Part shown: positions 36,119 through 45,110 of the stretch, piece after piece
How positions within the stretch are numbered: the stretch's first letter is position 1
Layout of the letters: the number at the start of each line of letters is the position of its first letter
NCBI RefSeq assembly: GCF_002222635.1
Contig: NZ_CP022415.1
Location: 3,348,001-3,412,000 of the forward strand
DNA: 64,000 nt
Reading direction: 5' to 3'
Source: Pseudosulfitobacter pseudonitzschiae
Lineage (GTDB): Bacteria > Pseudomonadota > Alphaproteobacteria > Rhodobacterales > Rhodobacteraceae
Made by a program: the position numbers and the translations under genes
Notes under the pieces: model-generated
Database searches by the model: none
Told to the model about the DNA's origin: nothing
The model's input: the letters and a program-made list of their open reading frames with translations, nothing else

Positions 36119-37306
36119 TCACAGGTTCAGAATATGTTTGGTGATGATGGTGCGCTGCACTTCCTGGCTCCCGCCCGCAATCGCGGGACCGCGCCACCAG
36201 TATCGCGACTCCGCTGCGTTGCGCGCTTCGGTCGGGACGATCCCGGCCAGCGCCTCGTCCTCCCACGCCGCCTGTGCGGGCAGCGCATCGGGGCCGAGAA
36301 GTTGCACGATCGCCCGGTCCAGCCGCTGGTTCACCTCGATACCCCGCAGTTTGAGGACAGAGGCGAACGGACCGATGCCGCCATCGTCGACCAGACGTTC
36401 CAGCGCCCGCATCGTCGCGTTTTCCAACGCCCGCAATTCGATCTTCCGCTTGGCGAGGTCATCGCGGAACTGGGCATCCTCAATGGCCGGACGCCCTTCG
36501 ATGCGCACCTCCTCTGACAGCCGCTCCAGCCGCCCCAGCTTCCGGCGCGCCTCGGTGTGACGGGCAGAGAACAACCGCTCATGCTCCAGCAGCGACTTGG
36601 CGATGCCCCAGCCCGCATTCTCTTCGCCGATGCGGTTCGCAACTGGAACGCGCACGTTGTCGAAGAAGAACTGGTTGAAGACATGCGCCCCGTAAAAATG
36701 GTGCACCGGACGCCGCGAAATTCCCGGTGTATCGAGGTCGATCAGCAGGAAGGAGACCCCGCCCTGCTGGCGTCCCTCGCGGGACGTCCGGACAAGGCAG
36801 AACATGTGATTGGCCAGGTGCCCTCCGGACGTCCAGATTTTGGTGCCGTTGACGACATAGTTATCGCCGTCCCGCTCGGCCCGCGTCTGAAGCGAGGCAA
36901 GGTCGGACCCCGCCCCCGGTTCGGAATAGCCCTGACACCAGACATGTTCGAAACTCAGCGCTTTCGGCAGGTAATGTGCCTTTTGCTCAGGCGAGCCATG
37001 GGCTTGCAGGATCGGGCCGATCATCTTGATGTTGAACGTTCCGACGAGCGGCGCACCATGGGCTGCCATCTCCTCCTCGAAGACGAAAAGCTTGCGCATG
37101 TTCCATCCGGATCCGCCCCACTCTTCGTCCCAGGAGGGCGCGCCCCAGCCACGGCCGACCAGTCTGGTCTGCCAGTCCAGCGACGCGGGTTCGCCGACCG
37201 GAAGGCCCAGATCGCTGAGCCGTCGGACTTCGGGATCCAGGTTGTCCTTGCAGAAGTCCGCAATTTCGGCCCGGAACGCGGCCTCGTTACCGGTGTGCAT
37301 GTTCAT
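36119..37306 (-). CDS. acyl-CoA dehydrogenase (putative large/alpha partner)
   Basis: This 395-residue flavoprotein has the standard motifs: WCQGYSEPGAGSDLASLQTR near residue 130, YVVNGTKIWTSGGHLANHMF near residue 155, and the C-terminal GPAIAGGSQEVQRTIITKHI. That ending is typical of the large subunits of heteromeric dehydrogenases that act on bulky acyl-CoAs. GGGGGAGA precedes ATG 37,306; a longer reading frame upstream is not needed. It follows the nitronate-monooxygenase-like gene with an ATGA overlap, and the putative partner dehydrogenase follows after seven bases. Confidence 0.9.
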   Translation of the reverse strand: MNMHTGNEAAFRAEIADFCKDNLDPEVRRLSDLGLPVGEPASLDWQTRLVGRGWGAPSWDEEWGGSGWNMRKLFVFEEEMAAHGAPLVGTFNIKMIGPILQAHGSPEQKAHYLPKALSFEHVWCQGYSEPGAGSDLASLQTRAERDGDNYVVNGTKIWTSGGHLANHMFCLVRTSREGRQQGGVSFLLIDLDTPGISRRPVHHFYGAHVFNQFFFDNVRVPVANRIGEENAGWGIAKSLLEHERLFSARHTEARRKLGRLERLSEEVRIEGRPAIEDAQFRDDLAKRKIELRALENATMRALERLVDDGGIGPFASVLKLRGIEVNQRLDRAIVQLLGPDALPAQAAWEDEALAGIVPTEARNAAESRYWWRGPAIAGGSQEVQRTIITKHILNL

Positions 37307-38400
37307 GCTGTCTCCCCCGAGAACTGGTAGGATCTTGCGAGTGCCAAGTCGCCCTCTCGGACCAGAGTGTTCATGACCTCGGACACCGGGCGCAGACGAT
37401 CGAACCACCCGATGCCCTGTCCTGCACCGTAGTGCTGCAACGGGCGGATATCGTGTTCGATGATCGCGCCAAGGATGTCTCCGACCAGTACGTCATGGAG
37501 TGGATGGCTCAGCGGTGCGGGGGCGTCGGGCAAGGTCCATTCCTCCGACCAGGCAGAACGGGTCTGGCGGAAGGGCTTTCCGCTTTCGGCCCGGCTGATG
37601 ACCGTGTCCGTGGCCTGTGCATTCAGAAGCGCGTCCATTTCGCCCTCCGACAGGTGTGGCCGATATTCTTCCGTCATCAGGAATGCGGTTCCGATCCAGA
37701 CACCCTGCGCACCAAGTGTAAGCGCGGCCGCGATATGCCGTCCGGTGGCGACCCCGCCTGCCGCCAGCACAGGGACCGAACCCGCCATGTCCACGATCCG
37801 GGGCACGAGCGAGAAGGTCCCGACCTGTCCGGTGTGACCGCCCGCGTCGTATCCCTGCGCCACCAGCAGATCGACACCTGCTTCGAGCGCACGCGCGGCA
37901 TGGCGCTCCTGTCCGACCAGGGCAACGGTCGTCTTGCCCTTGGACTTCATCAGCTTGACCACCTCGGGAGGGCAGCCGATGCCAAGCGCGACCATGTTGA
38001 CGTCGGACTCTGCCACCGCGGCGATCTGGCTGTCCTGGATCTCCTCCGACCGGATGAAGCGCGTGCGCATGCCCGGCTCCGAAGGCTTCGGAACGGCGTA
38101 CTTGGTTTCGAGCCCGTCGATGAATCTGCGGTGCGCCTCCGGCACCAGTTTCTCCAGCTCGGCCCGATCGTTCTTTTCCGGCACCTTGTTCGGAATGACG
38201 AGGTCGAGGCCAAACGGGCGCTCGCCGACGGCGGCGCGAATCTGTGCCACCTCATCCGTTATTTCTTCGGCAAGCCGCCGTGTCGCGCCATAGACGCCGT
38301 AGCCCCCGGCATTGGTCACGGCCGCGACAACCTCCACCGCGTGACTGAAGCCAAAGATCGGCACTTCGATTCCGAATCGCTCGCAAAGCTCTGTTTTCAT
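37303..38400 (-). CDS. nitronate monooxygenase / 2-nitropropane dioxygenase-like FMN enzyme
   Basis: This 365-residue TIM-barrel flavoprotein begins MKTELCERFGIEVPIFGFSH. The FMN/active-site loop AQGYDAGGHTGQVGTF near residue 188 contains the histidine that acts as base in nitronate monooxygenases. The phosphate-binding part AAGGVATGRHIAAALTLGAQ follows near residue 218. Such proteins oxidise alkyl nitronates, but many of this family occur in acyl-CoA catabolic clusters with unknown role. GGAGGAGG precedes the start. It is the first gene of the five-gene minus-strand operon and faces the TetR gene. Confidence 0.85.
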   Translation of the reverse strand: MKTELCERFGIEVPIFGFSHAVEVVAAVTNAGGYGVYGATRRLAEEITDEVAQIRAAVGERPFGLDLVIPNKVPEKNDRAELEKLVPEAHRRFIDGLETKYAVPKPSEPGMRTRFIRSEEIQDSQIAAVAESDVNMVALGIGCPPEVVKLMKSKGKTTVALVGQERHAARALEAGVDLLVAQGYDAGGHTGQVGTFSLVPRIVDMAGSVPVLAAGGVATGRHIAAALTLGAQGVWIGTAFLMTEEYRPHLSEGEMDALLNAQATDTVISRAESGKPFRQTRSAWSEEWTLPDAPAPLSHPLHDVLVGDILGAIIEHDIRPLQHYGAGQGIGWFDRLRPVSEVMNTLVREGDLALARSYQFSGETA

Positions 38401-38517
38401 TGGGTCCTCCTCCAAGTCACCTCAGACACGTTTGCGATCCCGAGACATGGAACCCTCGCCTATCGATGGCGCGGCAGCTATTATCCCAAATCGTCAGGCC
38501 GCGTATTACGGAATCTG

Positions 38518-38537
38518 AATAATTGAAGTACATTATT
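38518..38537. promoter_or_regulatory. inverted repeat in the divergent promoter region of the cargo
   Basis: AATAAT and ATTATT flank eight bases. It lies in the 182-base gap between the divergent nitronate-monooxygenase-like and TetR genes, 46 bases before the TetR start. A TetR operator controlling both operons would be expected here; the repeat is A/T-only, so support is weak. Confidence 0.3.
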
Positions 38538-38582
38538 TTCTGAGTAGAAAAAAGAATCAACCGTAGATGTGAGGGGCCGCCC

Positions 38583-39299
38583 ATGGATGGACAAAACGAG
38601 CTAAGCGATACCAAGATGGGACTGCTTCTTGCAGCGGAGCGGCTTTTCGCGACGCAGGGCATTGCCGCAACTACCATCCGGCAGATCAACACTGAGGCCG
38701 GACAGAAGAACAGTTCGGCGATCCACTACCACTTCGGATCTCGCGATGCGATTCTCGACGCCATCATCGCGATCCGGGTCGTTCCCGCCAACGCACAGCG
38801 AGAGCAGATGCTGAAGGAAGCGCGCCTCGCCGCGGGCGGCGGACCACTATCCACGGAAACCATAATCAACCTGCTTCTTCAGCCGGGGATCGAACGCTTG
38901 GCCTCCACTCAAGGACCTCATTATTCTCAAAGATTTTTGATTCAGCTTCGCATGAACATTGAAGCCTGGCGCCGCTATGAGCGGGAGCGCCAAGCCTGGA
39001 CCCTGGTTGAACTACAGGATGAATTGCGCCGCGCCCGCCCGCATCTTCCCGCCCAGGTCGCGCGCGGCCGTTTCCGGAACGCCGTCAATTTTTCGATGTT
39101 CGAAATGGCGGAAATCGAAGGCGCGGAAGACAGGCTGGGCGCGCGATACAGCCGCGACGAGGCCCTCTTCCGGATCGAGGAACTTCGGTCGATTCTCGTG
39201 ACGATGCTGGACGCTCCGATTCCTGCGCGAACCGCGGATGCCTTGCGTAAGATTGCCGACAAGCCTGGGGTTACCTCTCCACAATCCGCACCTGAGTAA
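38583..39299 (+). CDS. TetR family regulator of the catabolic cargo
   Basis: This 238-residue regulator has the TetR helix-turn-helix at residues 12-60 (LLAAERLFATQGIAATTIRQ, then SSAIHYHFGSRDAILDAI). The ligand domain fills the rest and resembles those of fatty-acid or acyl-CoA-responsive TetR proteins only in a general way. It lies between the divergent halves of the cargo, so it probably represses both operons until a pathway intermediate binds. The start is ATG 38,583, preceded by GAGGGG. Confidence 0.9.
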   Translation: MDGQNELSDTKMGLLLAAERLFATQGIAATTIRQINTEAGQKNSSAIHYHFGSRDAILDAIIAIRVVPANAQREQMLKEARLAAGGGPLSTETIINLLLQPGIERLASTQGPHYSQRFLIQLRMNIEAWRRYERERQAWTLVELQDELRRARPHLPAQVARGRFRNAVNFSMFEMAEIEGAEDRLGARYSRDEALFRIEELRSILVTMLDAPIPARTADALRKIADKPGVTSPQSAPE

Positions 39300-39372
39300 T
39301 TGACTTCCATTAAATCCTGTGTTGATCTGACCGAGGAACTGGATTGGAGACCTGTTCCAACGGAGGAGATTC

Positions 39373-41256
39373 ATGGTACTTACACTCTCGCGCAAGATCG
39401 GGCTGATGCTTGGCGCGCTTCTGGCTCTGCAGGCGATTTACACGGCTTATTTTGGGATGTTCGATCCGGGACTGCATCGCCCCATTGCGTTCGGCGTCTG
39501 CATTCTGGCTGCCGTCCTGTTCAAGCCTCTCGCCGCCCGGCTTGCGAACCCGACCTTGGGCAAGGTGGCATTGTGCTGGACGATCGACACCGCGGTCCTC
39601 GTCGTCATCTTCGTTGCCTTGCATCGCTTCATTGCCAGTGCAGACGCGATGGAAAACATGCTGATCAGCTACTCCGTGTCGGATCAGTGGCTCGCTCTGC
39701 TCGCGCTTTGCGCCTGCGTGGAACTGACCCGGCGTGAGTTTGGACTTGGCCTGACACTGGTTGCGGGCGGTGTGCTCGCCTACGTGCTCTGGGGTGAAAG
39801 CCTTCCCGGCATGTTCCGCCATGCAGGCTTCACCCTCGACCAGATCGTGCAGGGGACATGGTACGGCTATGCTGGTGTCTTTGGCCTGCCCGTGTCCGTC
39901 GTGATCGAGCTTCTGTTCATCTACATCGTGTTCGGTATGGTGCTGGAAGCCACCGGCGCGGGCCACGCGCTGATCCGCATCGCGGTCCGGCTGACCGGGC
40001 ATATCGCGGGCGGGCCCGCCCATGCTTCCATCGTCGCGTCGACCCTTTTCGGGTCGATGTCGGGGTCCGTCACGGCTAACGTGGCCGGCACCGGGACATT
40101 CACCATCCCAATGATGAAACAAAAGGGGTTCCGGCCTGAATTTGCGGGGGCCGTCGAAGCCGCGGCGTCGACCGCCGGGCAGTTCATCCCGCCCGTGATG
40201 GGGGCCGTGGCCTTCATGCTCGCCCAATTGACAAGCACTCCCTACCTGCTGGTCTGCATCGCGGCCATCGTCCCGGCCGCGGCTTATATCGCGGCGCTGG
40301 TGCTAGCGGTCTGGCTGGAGGCCCGGCGCAGCGGAATCGGCGCAACGGCCCCCGAGGACATGCCCGTACTGAATCGACGCGACGCGATCGAGAGCCTGAT
40401 GTTCATCATTCCGATTCTGACCGTCATCGGCATCCTCCTGATGGGCCGGTCCCCGGCAATGGCAGGCTTCGGCGCGACGATCTCGGCGCTGGCCCTCGGC
40501 TTCCTTAATCCCGAAGTCCGCCGCAACCCGTGGAGACTGGTCGAAGCGTTGGCCAAGGGCGGCATCTCGGGCGCACGGATCATGATCGCCGTCGGTGCCA
40601 TCGGTATCGTCGTGGCCGGCATGAACCTGACCGGACTTGGTCTCAACTTCGCCCAGGCGGTCGGATCGCTCGGCTCTCAAAGCCTGTTCCTGTCGCTGAT
40701 CCTGACGGCCCTGGCCTGTCTGGCACTCGGGATGGGAATGCCCACTCTGCCCGCCTACCTGATCATCGTGCTGGTGATGGGCCCTGCCTTGTCGGCCATG
40801 GGCGCCCCCCGGATCGCCGTGCACATGTTCGTGCTGTACTATGCGGTACTGTCCGCGATCACCCCGCCGGTGGCCCTCGCGGCGTTCGCGGCAGCCCCGA
40901 TTGCCGACGCTAACCCGATGAAGATCGGCGTCGTTGCAATGCGACTGACGATCGTCGGCTTCATCGTGCCGTTCCTCTTCGTCTTGAACCCGTCACTCCT
41001 GCTGATCCATAACTTCGACCTGGCCGATTTCACTATCGGCATGCTGCGGATCGTCTGCATCACGTGGGCACTGTCCGCCGCGCTGGCCGGCTTCGGCCTC
41101 TCCCGTCTGCAACCGGTCTGGCGCGGCGCGTACATCGTGGCGGCGGGGCTTTGCCTGGCCCGTGGCACGGAAATCGACGTGATCGGCTTCGGCCTGGTTG
41201 CCACCCTGCTCGCGGCAGAAGTGTTCCGCCATCGTACTCACCCAAGAACTGTTTGA
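39373..41256 (+). CDS. TAXI-type TRAP transporter, fused permease
   Basis: This 627-residue inner-membrane protein fuses the small DctQ-like and large DctM-like TRAP subunits, as in TAXI systems. The N-terminal part (residues about 1-150) has four or five helices. The DctM-like part has FGSMSGSVTANVAGTGTFTI near residue 228, which is the conserved transport core, and FIPPVMGAVAFMLAQLT near residue 272. A second core block GMGMPTLPAYLIIVLVMGPA lies near residue 455. It works with the TAXI binding protein two genes downstream. GGAGGAG precedes the start. Eight bases separate it from the first DUF1254 gene. Confidence 0.9.
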   Translation: MVLTLSRKIGLMLGALLALQAIYTAYFGMFDPGLHRPIAFGVCILAAVLFKPLAARLANPTLGKVALCWTIDTAVLVVIFVALHRFIASADAMENMLISYSVSDQWLALLALCACVELTRREFGLGLTLVAGGVLAYVLWGESLPGMFRHAGFTLDQIVQGTWYGYAGVFGLPVSVVIELLFIYIVFGMVLEATGAGHALIRIAVRLTGHIAGGPAHASIVASTLFGSMSGSVTANVAGTGTFTIPMMKQKGFRPEFAGAVEAAASTAGQFIPPVMGAVAFMLAQLTSTPYLLVCIAAIVPAAAYIAALVLAVWLEARRSGIGATAPEDMPVLNRRDAIESLMFIIPILTVIGILLMGRSPAMAGFGATISALALGFLNPEVRRNPWRLVEALAKGGISGARIMIAVGAIGIVVAGMNLTGLGLNFAQAVGSLGSQSLFLSLILTALACLALGMGMPTLPAYLIIVLVMGPALSAMGAPRIAVHMFVLYYAVLSAITPPVALAAFAAAPIADANPMKIGVVAMRLTIVGFIVPFLFVLNPSLLLIHNFDLADFTIGMLRIVCITWALSAALAGFGLSRLQPVWRGAYIVAAGLCLARGTEIDVIGFGLVATLLAAEVFRHRTHPRTV

Positions 41257-41264
41257 GGGCCCGG

Positions 41265-42560
41265 ATGCTACAGACCACCACACGCACGGACCTGCGCGCC
41301 ATCGCGCGAGAGGCCTACGTCTTCACTCTGCCGCTGGTCGCGATGGAAAGCTTTCGGCGGCGCAGGATGACACTCGGTCCGATGAACGACATGTTCCACG
41401 CGCGCAAACTGCTGCACTTCAAGTCGCGTCACATCACCGCCCCGAACAATGACACGCTTTATTCCAATGCGTGGCTTGACCTCCGGCAGGGTCCGGCAAT
41501 GTTCGACCTGCCCCCGACGGATGAGCGCTATGTCTCTGTCGCGGTCATGGACATGTGGACAGACAACATCGCCATCCTCGGGACCCGTACCACGGGCGGA
41601 AACGGCGGCCGCTTCACGATCATCGGCCCTGACGCGTCGGCCGAGGGCATCGAGGGGCCTGTCGTGCGGTCGACCACGCCGATCTGCTGGGTTCTCGCCC
41701 GGATTCTCGTGACCGGCCCAGAAGATATTGCCGCGGCGCGGGCCGTTCAGGACGGTCTCGTCCTTAAGATGGCGCCGCCGCCGAACGCGCAAGCCGATGA
41801 TCCGGCACAAGGCACCCGTACCGCCGCCTGGGCCGAATACTTTGCCCAGGCGGCGGACCTGCTGCGCCTTCACCGCCCACGGGCGACCGACATGGGTGTG
41901 ATGCAGCGCATTGCCCCGCTCCGTCTGAACGCCACAGATGGGTTCGACCCAGCCCGTTTCAGCACGGAAGAGGCCGAAGAAATCGCCGCAGGCGTATCTG
42001 ATGCCCGCCGCGCCATCGAAGGCGGCATGATCATGGCCGAGGGCGGGGATGGCTGGCTCGACCCGAAGACCGGACTGGGCTTCTACAACCAGGATTACGA
42101 ATTCCGCGCCCGCGTTGCTGTCGGAGGCCTTGGCGCCCTTACGCTGGAAGAGGCGACCTATTACCCTGCCACGTCGTTCGGCAGCCAGCCGCTGGACGGT
42201 CGTCAAATGATGCACTGGCACATCCCAGCGGACCGGCAGATCCCAGTGAACGCCTTTTGGTCGTTGTCGATGTACGAGCCGACCGAAGACGGAGAGCTGT
42301 TCTTTATCGAAAACCCGCTGTCTCGGTACGCCATCGGCGACCGGAGCCCCGGGCTCACACGCAATGCCGACGGATCGCTCGACATCTGGATCGGTCATGC
42401 ACCCCCCGGACCGGACCGGGAGGCCAACTGGCTTCCTGCCCCTTGCGGACCCTACACGCTCTTGCTGCGTGCCTATTTTGCGAAACCGGAGCTGCTAGAG
42501 GGCCGTTACACGATCCCCGTCCCGCAGCCCGTCCATTGGGAGGAGGAGACCCCAAAATGA
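41265..42560 (+). CDS. DUF1254 domain-containing protein, first copy
   Basis: This 431-residue protein has an N-terminal DUF1254 region with the block SRHITAPNNDTLYSNAWLDL near residue 52. The C-terminal DUF1214-like region has PVNAFWSLSMYEPTEDGELF and the ending GPYTLLLRAYFAKPELLEGR. There is no signal peptide, so it should be cytoplasmic. The family has no established activity that I can name. The gene sits between the TRAP permease (8-base gap) and the TAXI binding protein (ATGA overlap), which strongly suggests a role tied to the imported substrate. It is a paralog of the protein at 43,700. Confidence 0.85.
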   Translation: MLQTTTRTDLRAIAREAYVFTLPLVAMESFRRRRMTLGPMNDMFHARKLLHFKSRHITAPNNDTLYSNAWLDLRQGPAMFDLPPTDERYVSVAVMDMWTDNIAILGTRTTGGNGGRFTIIGPDASAEGIEGPVVRSTTPICWVLARILVTGPEDIAAARAVQDGLVLKMAPPPNAQADDPAQGTRTAAWAEYFAQAADLLRLHRPRATDMGVMQRIAPLRLNATDGFDPARFSTEEAEEIAAGVSDARRAIEGGMIMAEGGDGWLDPKTGLGFYNQDYEFRARVAVGGLGALTLEEATYYPATSFGSQPLDGRQMMHWHIPADRQIPVNAFWSLSMYEPTEDGELFFIENPLSRYAIGDRSPGLTRNADGSLDIWIGHAPPGPDREANWLPAPCGPYTLLLRAYFAKPELLEGRYTIPVPQPVHWEEETPK

Positions 42561-43588
42561 CCAAGATGAACCGCCGCACGGCCATGACCAGCATGGCGGC
42601 CCTAAGCCTCGCTTCGACGGCGATACCTGCGTGGGCCTTGCAGGAAAACCTGCGTGTGCACACCAGTTCGCCGGGCAGCACCGGCTTTACCTTCACCACG
42701 ACCATGCAGACAATCGTCCAGCGTGAGACGCCCATCCGCATGAGCGTGACCTCGGGTCAGACCTCGACCCGCTCCACGCTTGACGCGGCAAACGGCAATG
42801 TCGACCTCTTCATCTCGTCCCCGGCGATCAATCACTACATGAAGAACGGCACTCAGATGTTCAAAGACATGCCGAATGCGTCCGACCTGTTCCGGAACGT
42901 CCGGCAGGTGGTGAATTTCCCGCTTGGGCCGTACCATATCATCACCTACGCGGATTCCGGCATCGAAACGCTTGAGGACTGCCGCGGTCGCCGCATCTTT
43001 ATCGGCCCCCCGGGCGGCGCGGCAACGACCGTCGGTCTGGCCATCATGGAAAGCGCCACGGGCATGAAGCCGGGTGATTACGAGCAGGCAAAACTCGACT
43101 GGTCCTCGGGCCAGCAGGCGTTTCAGGACCGTCAGGTCGATCTCGCGATCATCCCGACAGAGCTTCCCTCGGCTGCGATCATGCAATTCGCGCTTCTGGG
43201 CAAGATCAAGCTGATCACGATCCCCGACGAGGCCTTCACGAAGAGCCCGCTCGCCGACATGCTCAAGATTCCGGGGCGTACGATCACCGATATCGCCCCC
43301 GACATTTACGGCGAAAACCAGATCAACGACGAACCCATCAAAGCCGTCGGAAGCTGGGTCGGCATCGGGTCGCACACGGGCGTCGATGCTGACACGGTCT
43401 ATGCTGTGACCAAGGCCATGTTTGACAACATCGCCGATATGCATGCGACCGCCGAATGGATGAATGTCTTCACGGCGGAAACCGCGCTGCTTCAGTTGAA
43501 CGCACCGGTCCACGCCGGAGCGTACCGCTGGTACAAGGAAAACGGCATCCCTGTGCCGGAAGAGTTCATCCCGCCAGAAGCGTCCTAA
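42557..43588 (+). CDS. TAXI family TRAP transporter solute-binding protein
   Basis: This 343-residue periplasmic protein captures the substrate for the fused TRAP permease. The N-terminus MTKMNRRTAMTSMAALSLAS is a signal peptide with a twin-arginine pair, and cleavage is likely after IPAWA. The mature protein begins QENLRVHTSSPGSTGF, and GRRIFIGPPGGAATTVGLAI near residue 143 is the TAXI-family core. The overlap with the DUF1254 stop indicates coupled translation. The substrate cannot be read; known TAXI proteins bind glutamate, ketoglutarate or other carboxylates. Confidence 0.88.
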   Translation: MTKMNRRTAMTSMAALSLASTAIPAWALQENLRVHTSSPGSTGFTFTTTMQTIVQRETPIRMSVTSGQTSTRSTLDAANGNVDLFISSPAINHYMKNGTQMFKDMPNASDLFRNVRQVVNFPLGPYHIITYADSGIETLEDCRGRRIFIGPPGGAATTVGLAIMESATGMKPGDYEQAKLDWSSGQQAFQDRQVDLAIIPTELPSAAIMQFALLGKIKLITIPDEAFTKSPLADMLKIPGRTITDIAPDIYGENQINDEPIKAVGSWVGIGSHTGVDADTVYAVTKAMFDNIADMHATAEWMNVFTAETALLQLNAPVHAGAYRWYKENGIPVPEEFIPPEAS

Positions 43589-43699
43589 GTGCGACGCCAC
43601 CACCGCGCCGGATCTTGTTTCGGCGCGGGCAGACCTTTTGCACTGCCGCGAAACGACAGATCTACGAGACCCGGTCAATGCGGCCACAGGAATGGATAG

Positions 43700-44977
43700 A
43701 TGCCCCGAGACACTGAAACTGACGCGCCCGCCGATTTCTCTGCCATTGCAGCCCAAGCATATACTTATGCAATGCCTTTGCTGGCGCTTGAAACGTTCCG
43801 GCGACGTCGCATCGAAAACGGTGCCATGCATCGGATGATGCACTACCGTGACCTGCTGACGCCGGACGACCGCCAGATCACGACCCCCAACAACGACACG
43901 CTTTACACCGACCTATGGCTCGATCTTGATCGCGGGCCTGCGCGTGTCACCGTGCCGGGCACGCAGGGCCGCTATATTTCGCTGCATTTGCTGGACGCCT
44001 ACACCAACACGATCGCCGTGCTCGGCTCAAGAACGACGGGACCGGACGCCATTGAAGTCACGCTGGTCGGTCCGACCGCATCCACCGAAGGGATCGAGGG
44101 GCCGGTGGTCCGATGCGCGACGCCGACCGTATTGGGGCTGTACCGCATTCTGGCGGACAACCCCGACGATGTGACATGGCCACGTGGCATTCAGGATGAG
44201 ATTACCCTAGATGCCCCGGCTTACGATGGCGACGAACTCCCCCCGGTCGATCGTCATGCCTCGTGGCAGAGCTTTTTCACCGAAGCCAACCGCTTGATCC
44301 GAAAGAACCCGCCCCCCGCGACCGATACCGAGATCCTGCGCCGCATCGCGCCCCTCGGTATCGGCCCCGACACCGTTTTCGATCCGTCGCGCTTTACCGG
44401 GGAAGAAGGCGAAGCAATCTCCGAAGGCCTGCGACGATGTTCGGACCGGATGGCCCGCATTCAGGCCTCCATGGGACGGGGCGGTGCAGGCTGGGTGCCG
44501 CCACGCCGCAACCTCGGGGTCTATGGGCAGGACTATTTCCTGCGCGCGGTCGTTGCGGTCGGTGGCCTGGGGGCCCTGCCGCTGGAAGAGGCCAGCTATT
44601 TCCGCTCCGGCGGCGTGGGTGGTGAGCCGTTCGTCGGCTCCCGCGCGTGGCGGCTGCACTTCCCGGCGGACCGGATGCTGCCGACAGAGGCGTTCTGGTC
44701 CCTGTCGCTCTACGAGCCGACGCCGGAGGGCGAGTTCTATTTCGTCCATAATCCCGCGAACCGATATGCCGTCGGCGACCGCACGCCGGGATTGAAATGG
44801 AACGCGGACGGGTCACTCGATATCTGGATCGGTCATGACAGCCCCGGCGCAGACCGGGAATCGAACTGGCTGCCCGCACCGCCGGGACCGTTCCAACTGT
44901 TCCTGCGGGCCTACCTACCCCGGATCGAACTGCTCGAGGGGCGCTACAAGATACCCGATCCCGAGCTTGTCGGCTGA
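43700..44977 (+). CDS. DUF1254 domain-containing protein, second copy
   Basis: This 425-residue paralog of the protein at 41,265 shares the block DRQITTPNNDTLYTDLWLDL near residue 56 and the C-terminal PTEAFWSLSLYEPTPEGEFY. It ends with GPFQLFLRAYLPRIELLEGR. Both copies lack signal peptides. They differ in many positions, so the duplication is not recent, and two non-identical subunits or two substrates are possible. The gene starts 111 bases after the TAXI protein and ends 133 bases before the CoA ligase gene. I know no proven function for the family. Confidence 0.85.
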   Translation: MPRDTETDAPADFSAIAAQAYTYAMPLLALETFRRRRIENGAMHRMMHYRDLLTPDDRQITTPNNDTLYTDLWLDLDRGPARVTVPGTQGRYISLHLLDAYTNTIAVLGSRTTGPDAIEVTLVGPTASTEGIEGPVVRCATPTVLGLYRILADNPDDVTWPRGIQDEITLDAPAYDGDELPPVDRHASWQSFFTEANRLIRKNPPPATDTEILRRIAPLGIGPDTVFDPSRFTGEEGEAISEGLRRCSDRMARIQASMGRGGAGWVPPRRNLGVYGQDYFLRAVVAVGGLGALPLEEASYFRSGGVGGEPFVGSRAWRLHFPADRMLPTEAFWSLSLYEPTPEGEFYFVHNPANRYAVGDRTPGLKWNADGSLDIWIGHDSPGADRESNWLPAPPGPFQLFLRAYLPRIELLEGRYKIPDPELVG

Positions 44978-45110
44978 CGCCGGGAACCCACACCAACTAC
45001 GAACAGGCCCGCGGACGAAAGTATTCAGATCGGTTCGGGTCGCGCACATTGATCGAACAAGTTCGTCTGCACGGCTTACGCCGCCGCAGAGGCAAAAAAG
45101 GGAGAGAACT

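Noticed and set aside
37432-38526. 364-codon plus-strand open frame across the nitronate-monooxygenase-like gene
   Set aside because: Antisense to a gene with clear motifs and a ribosome site; the product has no recognisable domains.
41268-42398. 376-codon minus-strand frame opposite the first DUF1254 gene
   Set aside because: Low-complexity Arg/Gly/Val composition typical of an antisense frame in G+C-rich DNA; no ribosome site.
42602-43843. 413-codon minus-strand frame opposite the TAXI binding protein
   Set aside because: Spans parts of two real genes and their gap, with antisense-like composition.
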